Source of the DNA: Nemertoderma westbladi | Taxonomy: Eukaryota; Xenacoelomorpha; Nemertodermatida; Nemertodermatidae | Direction: 5' to 3' | Assembly (NCBI GenBank): GCA_032718475.1 | Contig: JAUCBJ010007862.1 | Location: forward strand, 1 to 29,245 | DNA: 29,245 nt | In this document: positions 1 through 9,085 of the stretch, piece by piece | How positions within the stretch are numbered: position 1 is the stretch's first letter | Layout of the letters: each line of letters opens with the position of its first letter | Translations under genes and position numbers: made by a program | Notes under the pieces: model-generated | What the model was told of the DNA's origin: nothing | The model's input: the letters and a program-made list of their open reading frames with translations, nothing else | Database searches by the model: none

Positions 1-3000
1 TCTGGTTATCAAATCAGCTGGGTTTTCTTCTCCATTACAGTGATAATAATGGACATTTGGCAACCGCAATTTGATTCGTTAAATTCTTGAGGATATAAAC
101 CTGACCCAATTATTGGGATTTTTAATCCAATGACAAACAATAGTCGAGTCTGTCCAACATACGATTTTACCTACTTTTGTAACAGATTCAAGTGGTTTAA
201 TTGCATGAATTATGACCCGAGATAACATTTCTGCCGACATAAGTTCTAATCTAGGAATTGTAATTCGTTTGGAGGACAATTTATCTAATGGGACTAATTT
301 TCCTCGGGCCATGATAAGTGATACTTCAACCTTTTCTACTGATGAAACCTTTATATACACACATGCTCCCAATGCTTGCCGTGAGGCATCACAAAAGCCA
401 TGAATTTCTATCTCTATGTTAGTACCACTAATCAGTTTGTTAACAGAATAACATCTGTCTATACGCAATGAATCAAATTTCACAAGGTCATTTATCCACC
501 TTTTATAAGTTCGAATTTCACAAGAATCTAGCTCTTTGTCCCAATCGCCTTTTGCCTTCTGACTAATCTGACGTAATAATATTTTTATAACAGATACAAA
601 TGGAGCGATCCAACCTGCTGGATCGAAAATACGTGCCATAACCTTTAGCACTGACCTTCGGATCAACGGCAACGTGAGTGCTGTTGAATATACATCCCGA
701 AAATCAAATAAGTAACAGTCTGAGTTAAGGTCCCATCTAATAATACCAAGCACCTCTGTAACAGCTGAAGGTCTACTCTTAGGCGACTCACTATTCGTAA
801 CTTTCTTATCTGAACCTTCACAGCAATCAATCATTGCTTGCAGTTCAACATCATTAGTTTTCCATTTTACCATGTCAAATCCACCCTGTTTAAACATCAT
901 TCGTATTAATCGATACCGTTGCATTGCATCATACATATCAAATGCTCCAGTTGCTAAGTTATCGCTGTAAAGAGAATCTTCTATATCTTTTACTATCTCC
1001 GGGTATATATCACTATACTTCCTTAAATGCAACATTATTACAACCATCAAAATAGCTTGGCTACTTATTATTCCGAAAGGCAACCTGCAAAAACGATATA
1101 CAACTTTCGTTGGTGGCTGATTATTAAAATCAGCCCAAATAAATCTCAACACATCCCTGTCGCATTCATTGACACTGATTTGTAAGTAAGCTTGTGCAAT
1201 ATCTGCAATAAGTGCGACCTTAAAACTTCTAAAACGAATTAATACCTGTAGTATGTATGGCAGCAATACCGGGCCCTTATAGAGACACTCATTTAAGGAC
1301 AGATGGGCGCTTGATTGTTTCGCTGAAGCATTGTATACAATACGTAGTTTTGTGGTTTCATTATTTTCTCTAACTACCCCAAAATGAGACAAATAATGTA
1401 CTGCATTCGTTGTTTGTGAATTGATGTCAACCCTTTCAATGATCCCATTTTCTAATTGCTCTTGTATTTTATATTGGTATTGTTCTAGTAGTTTGGGTTG
1501 TTTTTGCATCTTCTTTAATAGAGTTTCGTACCTACGCTCAGCTAGGTAATAATTATTAGGCAAATTAGCCTTTTGCGATGAAATCCATGGTAATTTAATT
1601 TCGTATCTTCCATTGATCATCTCTGGTTGTTCAATAAAATCTAAGTTAAAATGTGAATCCGGATTCAAACCGCTTGTGTCCGTTTCATAAAATTTATTTA
1701 AAGTTTCTTCCAAACTACATTCGAAAACTGTATCAATTATTTCGTCATCATCTGCTGATGTAAATAGGGTATGTGTATTCAATATATGGGAATCGCTGAC
1801 CTTACTTATTTTTATAGGCCCAGCTACAGCACTACCAAACTTAGTTTCAATAATGGCTGGACCGCATCCAGATTCATTTATGGTTCTATGGCCTTTTGTT
1901 AGTTGATATATATAATCGCCTCCGATTAATATATCAACTTCTCTACTTTCACCTGCTGGTACATCAGTAAATTGAGATTGGTCGTAATAAGGGATGTCTG
2001 AAATGTCCACAGAGATTGGCTCAAGTGGTGCGCATATAGTGTCCGTAGAAAGAAGTGTGAGATACATCATATGTGATTTATTTAAATCTGATACTGCAAC
2101 AGTCACAACCTTGTGTTGAGTGGTGCGTCTATCCTTACTGTTGAATACGCCAGTTTTTAAAGTTATTTCTTTATCTGATTTCAGATCTAGTTTATGGCTT
2201 AATTTGTTGGTAATATAACTTTGTTGCGCCCCGCCATCAAATAACATGCGAGCTGTTATATATTTGTTACTTGTTGGATTGAAAACAAATACTAATACAG
2301 TAGCCAGTAGTACAGTATTTTGTGAATTAACAAATATATTAGTCGTGGCTTGATATATACCATTCTTGATCTCCCCTCTAGGTGGCGTTGGAATTGGATA
2401 GTTTTCAACCAACCCAACATTATATCCTGGACCTTGACGCTCATAATTTGTTCTATATTTTACATCGGCTTTTCCATAAAATGGCGCAGAAACTCTACTG
2501 CACAGAGAAATATGGTGTGGCCTTGAGCAGATGATGCAACTAATTTTCCTTGCACATTCCTTAGCAATGTGTCCCTCCCCCAAACAAGAAAAACATTTAT
2601 TTAATTGCTGCAACCGCACAATTCGGCTTTGCATATTATAGAATTGTTCGCAATCAGTACTGCGATGTGCTTTGTCGCAATACACACAATTATCCGGCCT
2701 ACGTGTATATCTAGCAACAGCGGGTTTAAATCTTGAATTGCTATTTTCTAACAATGCCGATGCTGTACCAATTTCACCATTGAAGCTTTTCCAGGCTGCC
2801 TGTTTTACATCTGTTTTTTCCTGTTGTTGTGCTGCAATCTCTCTTGCCTCAACTTCTTCCCTTAATGTTTTTAATACAACGTTTATATCCCAAATTTCGC
2901 CCTTCTCAACACGCGAAATTTCTAAAATAATTTCTTCCGGCAATTTTGACACTAAGATGGCAACAAGCAGGGCCCCATATGTATCACTTGATAGACCAAG

Positions 3001-3750
3001 TGTCATTAGTCCTCTAATCTGAATATTGACTTCATCATACAATTTTCTTAAATCGTCCACTTTCATACAAGCTACCTGTAGATTTATTATTCTCTTCATA
3101 TGGGCGTTAATACGTAGCTGTTTATGTCCAAACCTTGATTGTAAAATGTCAATGGCCTCATTGTAATTGGCAGTTGTCAATGCTAAACCACTTACACAGT
3201 TTGCGGCAGTTCCAGTCAAAAAGGATTTCAAATAATTAAATTTGTCAATAACGCTAACTTTTACATTACTATGCACCGCACAGTCAAAACTATCCCACCA
3301 TTCACCGTATTCTAAATGTCCTCCAGAAAATTCTTTTAACGTTAACTTCGGTAATTTAGAACTAATTCCTAAAGTACGTTCATTAGATATGTTACTACAA
3401 CCGGTAGTTTCCAAACTACGTAACTTATACTCAATAAGTGATATAGTTTCATTTATAGACAATGTAATTTCTGACTGTTGATCAATTAAGTTTTCAATTT
3501 CTTTTTCGTCAACCAAAGTTTCTATGTAGGAGTAAATGTTTGTAATTTCAACAGTCTTACCTTTGAGAGTATCTCTAACCGCGTTTAGTTTGGGGATGCC
3601 TTCATCTATTGTAGTTATTTGTGTCCCGATGTCATCGATCAAACTTGCACCTTTCTTTATTAACTTTGTAATGGATGACTTCACACCTCGGAGTTTATTC
3701 AAATATCTGCTCAATTCTTCGGCGCCATCGTCATCTTTACCTTTTACCAT
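1..3750 (-). pseudogene. BEL/Pao gag-pol polyprotein (partial, probably inactive)
   Basis: This is the polyprotein for capsid assembly, processing and reverse transcription of the element. The frame opens at an ATG (3750) and is open for 1223 codons. Residues about 130-230 are a BEL-type gag (KLPKLTLKEFSG). Three CCHC knuckles lie at about 352-415 (CFSCLGEGHIAKEC is the central one). An aspartic protease-like site reads LFDGGAQQSYI near 505. RT spans roughly 760-1010 and the RNase H-like domain about 1110-1220 (GFCDAS, PRLELMSAEML, CWTDST). An in-frame TAA at 79-81 interrupts RNase H; the same frame then continues recognisably to base 1 (ENPADLITR), so the true product is longer. Two catalytic motifs look altered: the usual D-S/T-G of the protease is D-G-G, and the RT Y-x-D-D box is YSDN near residues 928-931. 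With the stop codon this suggests a recently inactivated copy. The family assignment is firm; loss of activity is inference. Confidence 0.9.
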
Positions 3751-3802
3751 TTTGGCTTATACCCGCAACAACCCACGATAACGACAACAGAAAAAACATC
3801 AG

Positions 3803-3820
3803 ATCCGGTTCGAAGGACCA
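3803..3820 (-). other. Primer-binding site, tRNA-Tyr-like
   Basis: The minus strand reads TGGTCCTTCGAACCGGAT just before the gag leader. It starts with the TGG that pairs with a tRNA CCA end. Compared with the complement of a typical animal tRNA-Tyr(GTA) 3' end (recalled from memory), about 16 of 18 bases fit. It lies 53 bases upstream of the gag ATG and directly abuts a plausible LTR end (CTGCCACA), as expected for a retrotransposon PBS. Confidence 0.65.
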
Positions 3821-4218
3821 TGTGGCAGTTCAAGTATATAAAACACTGGTTCGGTAATTTTCTACAATCCAAAATGTCTATAATCAAAAACTAAGTAACA
3901 TATATCAATAATTCTTATACACTCCTAATACTAATACTCATCATAATACTAATATACTTCACCAATATTAAGGCACTAACTCAAAAATGTATATAACCAG
4001 CTGTTTGCCTTAACCAACCAATATACATTACATATTACACAATGTAGTCCTTCAATTAACGTACAGTATACTATGGGGATTGTCACACTTATCACGTTTA
4101 AAAGATATTGTGGTGCCGGCAATATATCTGCCATTATAGGCATCATGACATTGTTGTCGACAAACCAATCCCATTCCATTGGTGTAAACTTGTTACCTCT
4201 CCAGTTCTGCACCTGACA
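3821..4218 (-). repeat. Probable 5' LTR of the BEL/Pao element
   Basis: This 398-bp stretch sits immediately upstream of the PBS. On the minus strand it begins TGTCAGGTGC and ends CTGCCACA, giving TG...CA termini. The inner edge is well placed by the PBS; the outer edge is a best guess. ORFs here are short and match nothing recognisable. Confidence 0.45.
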
Positions 4219-4373
4219 GTGCCGTCTTATACGGGGTTTAGACCATCCCCATACCAGGGGACCTACAAGGGTCAGGGCCTTGTTATTATGGACTGAGAAT
4301 TTATATGTATAACTGTTTGACCTACCAGTACAGTACCGGTACCTAGGTTTATATATATTGGACTGACTGCATT

Positions 4374-4785
4374 ATGTTGGTTAGTTTGTGTTACGATTTT
4401 TTAAAGTCATCAACATCTATAGATGTTGATGACCTAGCATACGCAATCCACCTCCTTGAGAATCATAGAATTGTGCTCAATAATATTGCTACAGAATTAG
4501 CTGATTTTGGCATTAGGCCTATATCGGTAGATAATCAAAATTATGACGATGATATTGATGAGCTTTTATTTAAATCCAATCGTGTTCTCACTCGCCTTGA
4601 TAAATCTAGCGATAATTGTTTCACTACCAGTAATCATTCTCCTTCTGAAATATCAACGTCTACGAACTCAGCAGAGGATTATTCTGGTTTTCCGAAAGTG
4701 GAAGTTCCCGAATTCTTTGGCGATTATCTACAATGGCGTTCCTTTTGGGATCAATTCAATGCTTCCATACATAGCCGTAATATAT
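4374..4785 (+). pseudogene. BEL/Pao gag fragment, second element
   Basis: An open frame of about 137 codons ends in a sequence typical of BEL/Pao gag: PKVEVPEFFGDYLQWRSFWD. It matches the same region of the minus-strand element at 79-3750 (KLPKLTLKEFSGGHLEYGEWW) but is clearly diverged, so it comes from a different element on the opposite strand. The N-terminal part is acidic and helix-rich. The frame is open a little upstream of the ATG, to a TAG at 4344-4346, but no other start is visible. Homology stops at 4785, where Penelope sequence begins; the last four codons before the ORF's stop belong to that insertion. The remainder of the gag is not found beyond the Penelope element. Confidence 0.75.
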
Positions 4786-5161
4786 CAGTGCGTCCAACGT
4801 AAGAAGCATCGCAGCTACCACAATTATAATGGTACACAACACCCGACCGTATGTGTTCAGGAATCTGATCCTTGTACGGGAAAAGGGAGGATAGCCTACA
4901 GCTGGTTTGGAAGACAACTTTTAAATCTAAGTGAGAATGACTCTGTCGGAAAAGGCGTAACAGACGTTTCTATACAAGCGCGCCATGGTGGCCGGTAAAA
5001 GGAAGGCAGATCAAAACACTCCGTTTGGGTACTGTAGTTATAGGGGGTGATCGTGGTTCACTAATACGATTGAAGAATTTTTTAATGGCAGAGTTAATGA
5101 AAGCCAGTGGGTAACCATTACAACGAAGGGTATGAGTGAGTTCTAGTAACAAAGAGTGACA
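4786..5161 (-). repeat. Penelope direct repeat, copy 1
   Basis: It begins CAGTGCGTCCAACGTAAGAA on the plus strand and is nearly identical to 7683-8056. It covers the end of the RT region and the front of the GIY-YIG domain. It differs from copy 2 by a few substitutions; one changes a lysine codon to TAG, and there is a small length change around 5142. Confidence 0.9.
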
Positions 5162-6311
5162 CGTGTTGTAACTAGATGAAATATTAAAACAACGAAAAAT
5201 CAACGTAAACACCAATCCAAACTTATACTGTATAGGGATAAAGCTGTTAAAATTAGAATAGAGACCAGTGTAGGTCGGTTTTTTATAAGTGCTAGTCTGA
5301 AACTTTGTATTAAAATTTTGTTTAACCAAAATATCTAGAAATGGCAGGCACGAGTTTACAGACTGCTCACAGGTGAACTTGATATTAGAATGTTGAGAAT
5401 TTAAATAAGACAAGAAATCAATCGACTGAGAGATATTGTTAAACACCAAAAACGTGTCATCCACATACCTTCTGTAAAATATGGGTTTGAAATTGGGGGG
5501 GCATTTATTTAACCAGACAGTTTCATGGTGTGCAAGGAAAGTGCAAGGAAGGGTCCAAGGGGGCTGCCCATTGCTACACCATCTAGTTGTAAGTACATTT
5601 TACCATTGAAAATAAAAGTACAATCTTTAACAGCTAGCGACAATAAGGTTTTAAACTCAGCACGATTGAGACCGGAGATTCTAGGCTCCACACTATTGAG
5701 AGGTGTGAAAGAAGACGGATTGGGTTCCGGTATGATAAATAAATTATTTAACAAGATATCAATAGTTTCTACTAGAGGAATGTTAGTAAACAAGGAGACT
5801 ACGTCAAAGCTACATAAGTGTACCACCATTTCAGGAGAAAAGTTTTGAATCTCCTCCACAAAGGCAAAAGAGTCTTTAACAGAGAACTGATTGTTACATA
5901 TAGGTTGGATTAGCGGTACGAGGAATTTAGCGAGATTACATGACGGACTAATGGTTGCGGAGAGGATAGGTCGAAGTGGAACACCATCTTTATGGGCTTT
6001 AGCCAGTCCATAAAGAACACCCGGACGACTACCAATTGGTCTAATCCGGTGGTAAGTCTGGTTGTCAATAACTTTGCTATTCTTCAACACACGTAAGTAC
6101 CGAGTGATATGTCCTTCTCGAAGTAACAATCGTTTGAGCCAATCACCATCTAACCGGCGAAACTTAGAGGTGTCTTCCAGGATCCCCTCCAGTTTCTGAT
6201 TGTAATCCACCCTATTCATTATTACTACACCATTCCCCTTGTCCATTTTGGCTATGACGATAGATTTGTCACGTCGAAGAGTTTTTAAAGCGACCCATTC
6301 CTCTCGAGAAA
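4786..6311 (-). pseudogene. Penelope-like reverse transcriptase and truncated GIY-YIG (broken)
   Basis: This is the catalytic half of the Penelope protein, in pieces. The first piece (about 6310-5509) has MDKGNGVVIM, RPGVLYGLAKAHKDG, LCSFDVVSLFTNIPL (the RT A-motif region) and DGVAMGSPLGP (motif B). After a frameshift near 5535 the second piece carries the catalytic RRYVDDTF box and reaches ICLPFTGHHGALV, then a TAG near 4976. Beyond the stop the frame is still recognisable up to the GIY-YIG core, where the element ends at 4786. At the upstream edge, a T-run near 6309-6313 is one base out of register with the N-terminal ORF. The Penelope assignment rests on the RT wording plus the GIY-YIG partner, and is firm. 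Retention of YVDD suggests the decay is not old. Confidence 0.85.
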
Positions 6312-7067
6312 AAGGTTGGACTTACCCGGCGTGTAGCTATGAGCTGCTGACAAAGCTATATCTTTGAGTCTGGCCTTGAATCTCTCTTTGGCGATGGAAC
6401 AACGCTCAAAGGCGATGTCTCTGTACAACTGCTCGAAGGGTGGTAAATAGTCTTCCGGTTTAATCTTCCGAGGTGCTATAGGGCAATTCAACCCTTTAGA
6501 GAGGGCAGAAATCTCAATATCATTGAGCTGGCGGGAGGACAGATTGCGCACAATCTTCTTGGAATCGAGGGAAGGAGGAACTTGTGTTTTGACCAAATTC
6601 GCGAGCTTCTTAATGTGAACATCTCTCCAACTTTCATCCGAGCGTTCAATACGGTTAAACACTACGCGTTCCAGGTGGGGCCAATCGAGGAAAGACGTAT
6701 TATCCTTTAGGGAAGTTGTTAGGGGTCCGATTTGGTTCCGTAAGGAAATGATGTTCCTCCGCTTAGAGCGGATCTCGGAAGAAAGGAAACGTACCTGTGC
6801 TGCGCGATAATCGCGGTACGGGATAGACGATGAGGCTAGTTTGAAACTCAGGAAACGCGGAATGACGTTACGTCTTCTACATTCTTCAAGAAACTCCAAG
6901 TCACGTGTTGATTTTTGCAGTTTGGATTGTAGACGCTCAAATTGCCTATATGAGGCAAACGTGGAATCCCCATAACGCCGTTTAACGGTAAATGATAGAG
7001 TTTGAGTTACTGGGAATCTGAAGCTTATTAAGGCAACAATAAACAGCGCAAATAACTTAAACTTCAT
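6285..7067 (-). pseudogene. Penelope-like N-terminal domain
   Basis: A 260-codon open frame directly upstream of the RT. It holds the conserved N-terminal region of Penelope proteins: a helical stretch from about residue 40 (SYRQFERLQSKLQKS) and the FLEECRRRNVIPRFLSF motif at about residues 60-76. The remainder is basic and helical with no further recognisable domain. The frame ends because of a probable one-base length change in a T-run near 6310; shifting frame there leads straight into the RT, so both were one protein. The first 20-odd residues (MKFKLFALFIVALISF) are hydrophobic and look like a signal peptide or membrane anchor, which is not expected for a nuclear retroelement protein. The real start may differ. 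Confidence 0.75.
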
Positions 7068-7098
7068 GATTTGAGAAATAAAGATTCTAAAAACAGCT

Positions 7099-7133
7099 GA
7101 CGTTTCGATTTATTAAACAATAATCATTTTCAA
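7099..7133 (-). ncRNA. Hammerhead-like motif in the Penelope pseudo-LTR (decayed)
   Basis: On the minus strand a GATTATT/AATAAATC stem with a GTTT loop is followed by GAAACGTC, the 3' core and cleavage-site wording of the small hammerhead ribozymes known in Penelope-like elements. The 5' core, normally CUGANGA, reads TTGAAAA, so an essential base is missing. It lies between the 3' UTR of the upstream copy and the leader of the downstream copy, which is where such ribozymes sit. Confidence 0.35.
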
Positions 7134-7428
7134 AGCAGAAACAAATAAATACCTGAAAATTTGTGAAAGACAGTACTAAATACAAAATACAATAATAAGG
7201 CTGGTGAAGATTGCAATAACAATACAAAAAAAACAATTTACAAAATAATGGGTGTGGCTAGTGTGCAAAAAACGGTTGTAATTGAATATGGAAGGCGTGT
7301 ACAGCAGTACAGTACTACAGAAACAACAGAGCGGATAGTACAAGACAGTCCAGTAAGAAAGTCAGGACATACCGGTACACGAAAAAGGCAGTACGTGGGG
7401 TAGGGGCAGGGGGGGATATATCAAGGAA

Positions 7429-8037
7429 CTACAGTAGGGAAAGGAAAGTCGAAGTGGTTTGGTCATTTAAAGTGGGGCGAAGTTTCCTAATGAACAAAGT
7501 CTCTTTAATGAGAAGTTCGCGCAAGTTACGGGATGTTGATAAGATGCTGGAATTTTCTTTTAACGTGGGATGATCGGCGGTGGAGGAGTGTTCAAAGATA
7601 GAAGAATTTTTTGGACGGGAGAATTTTCCGGAGTTGTACAAAAAGCCACTGTGTTCCTCAACACGTTTAGCCAGGTGGCGTACAGTGCGTCCAATGTAAG
7701 AAGCATCGCAGCTTCCACAATTATAATGGTACACAACACCCGACCGTATGTGTTCAGGAATCTGATCCTTGTACGGGAAAAGGGAGGATAGCCTATAGCT
7801 GGTTTGGAAGACAACTTTTAAATCTAAGTGAGAAAGACTCTGTCGGAAAAGGCGTAACAGACGTTTCTTTACAAGCGCGCCGTGGTGGCCGGTAAAAGGA
7901 AGGCAGATCAAAACACTCCATTTGGGTACTGTAGTTATAGGGGGTGATCGTGGTTCACTAATACGATTGAAGAATTTTTTAATGGCAGAGTTAATGAAAG
8001 CCAGTGGGTAACCATTACAACGAAGGGTATGAGTGAG
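7429..8037 (-). pseudogene. Penelope-like C-terminal GIY-YIG endonuclease
   Basis: This is the complete C-terminal part of the Penelope protein, from the upstream truncated copy. The frame runs from just after a TAA at 8038-8040 and ends at a stop at 7429. The GIY-YIG core is visible as VVYHYNCGSCDASYIGR followed by HLAKRVEEHSG; C-x2-C cysteines before the core are normal for Penelope. Downstream come SSIFEHSS and LLIKETLFIRKLRPTLND, the usual end of the domain. The domain nicks target DNA to prime reverse transcription. The RT is missing from this copy because of 5' truncation at about 8056, so it cannot act alone. Its reading frame is intact and it shows what the downstream copy lost. Confidence 0.85.
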
Positions 8038-8056
8038 TTATGTAACAAAGAGTGAC
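7683..8056 (-). repeat. Penelope direct repeat, copy 2
   Basis: Direct repeat partner of 4786-5161. Here the GIY-YIG frame continues through the lysine codon that is a stop in copy 1. Similarity ends at about 8056 in GAGTGACAC. Confidence 0.9.
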
Positions 8057-8272
8057 ACAACACGTAAACTGACCTGTCTCTGAAACTGTCATATTATTGG
8101 CTGAACTATTGTAGGAGGGAAATTTAAAATGATTATACAATGTTTGCTTTAACTTGTTCCATGGGCTATTTGGCTATTTCTGGTACCGGTACAAACTTAT
8201 AACTATAATTTTGCCATTTATAATTAAAAACTTAACTAAATACTGAATACCGGAACAAATATACCGAATTGA
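8057..8272. other. Short spacer, AT-rich
   Basis: AT-rich sequence between the Penelope edge and the piggyBac-like ORF. It contains one palindrome GTACCGGTAC (8183-8192). No transposon terminal repeat or continuation of the plus-strand BEL gag could be found in it. Confidence 0.5.
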
Positions 8273-9085
8273 ATGGATATTCCGAGTACTAGTGCGGGTA
8301 CCGGTGCTGCAAACAAGAGGAAGCTGAAGAAGTATACCACTGAAGAAGTTTTAGAGCGATTGTGGGCTTCGGATTCCGAAGACGATTTGGTAGAACTATA
8401 TGGTGTTGAGGTTGACGCTGGTTGCGAAGATGAACCACTGGAGGATGCAGTAGGAGTAGATGACGAGGAAGAATGTATTGATCATGATAATGACGAGGAA
8501 GGTGACGTTGATGTCGTGGAAGAAGTGCTCGTTGCCAAGTCGGCAATATGTTCGCTAGCGAGTTCACTGGACGAGGCGAACTACGTGCCATTTACTCTTC
8601 CAGTTAAGGCGGAGGAATTGACAGCTTCCATTATCAAAAAAACTAAACTAGCTCAAAGCCGGGATATTGTTTGGTCGAATCAACCACAAAAGACTGTTGG
8701 GAAGCAAGGGAGACAAGATATTATACCCGAAGTTCCAGGTGTTCGCCGGCAATTCCAACAGGTAACTGATGAAAGAGGGGCGTTCGAACTGTTCGTTGAC
8801 AGCGACATTATGAAACTTGTGGAAAGATATACCAATGTACGCATCCAGGAGTTTCTCAATGAAAAAGCAAAGGACAGTGCTCCTCCCCAGAAGGGAAACT
8901 TTACCCATCTAACAAGTTCGGCAGAATTATATGCCTTGTTTGGACTTATGTTTGCCCATGGATTACTCGGGATGAATCTCACAAGAGTGGAACTCTTATT
9001 TAGAGAGACCATTGGCCATCCGATATTTGTGGCCACTATGGGCTGCAACCGGTTCGCATTTCTGTTATCAAAGTCGTTATCAAAG
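8273..9085 (+). pseudogene. piggyBac-like transposase, N-terminal half
   Basis: An ATG-started frame (MDIPSTSAGTGAANKRK) with a strongly acidic stretch at about residues 36-85, common in piggyBac-derived proteins. At about 155-275 it has the conserved piggyBac region: ERGAFELFVDSDIMKLVERY, the TN of YTNVRIQEF, then SAELYALFGLMFAHGLLGMN and GHPIFVATMGCNRFAFLL. Homology stops near 9085 (residue about 270), before the catalytic aspartates of the DDE core. The rest of the open frame, to 9283, is antisense to the FEN1/PIN-like gene and is not transposase. The protein is therefore a 3'-truncated, non-functional transposase. No TTAA-flanked terminal repeat could be identified upstream. Confidence 0.75.

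Larger units (their letters stand above)
1..4218 (-). mobile_element. BEL/Pao LTR retrotransposon, 5' part
   Basis: On the minus strand the order is probable 5' LTR, primer-binding site, short leader, then one long gag-pol frame that leaves the window at base 1. Gag with three zinc knuckles, protease, reverse transcriptase and RNase H are visible. The integrase and 3' LTR would lie outside the window. The gag-protease-RT-RNase H order and the gag and RT wording are typical of BEL/Pao rather than Gypsy or Copia. The outer LTR edge is inferred from TG...CA ends only, because the second LTR is not available for comparison. Confidence 0.85.
4786..8056 (-). mobile_element. Penelope-like retroelement with pseudo-LTR arrangement
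   Basis: Read on the minus strand, the block starts with a 5'-truncated copy end (last RT part, GIY-YIG domain, 3' UTR; 8056 to about 7140). It then enters a longer copy (leader, N-terminal domain, RT, start of GIY-YIG; about 7140 to 4786) that is cut off inside the endonuclease. The overlap of the two copies is a direct repeat of about 375 bp with only scattered differences. Head-to-tail partial copies forming pseudo-LTRs are a known trait of Penelope-like elements. Frameshifts near 6310 and 5535 and a nonsense codon near 4976 show that the long copy is dead. Confidence 0.85.

Noticed and set aside
212-3857. Plus-strand ORFs opposite the BEL gag-pol
   Set aside because: Antisense by-products of a recognised long coding frame; no motifs.
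3976-4212. 78-codon ORF within the probable LTR
   Set aside because: Located in LTR sequence with no similarity that I can recognise.
7099-7133. Active hammerhead ribozyme
   Set aside because: The 5' catalytic box is not CUGANGA; only the 3' half and a stem are preserved.
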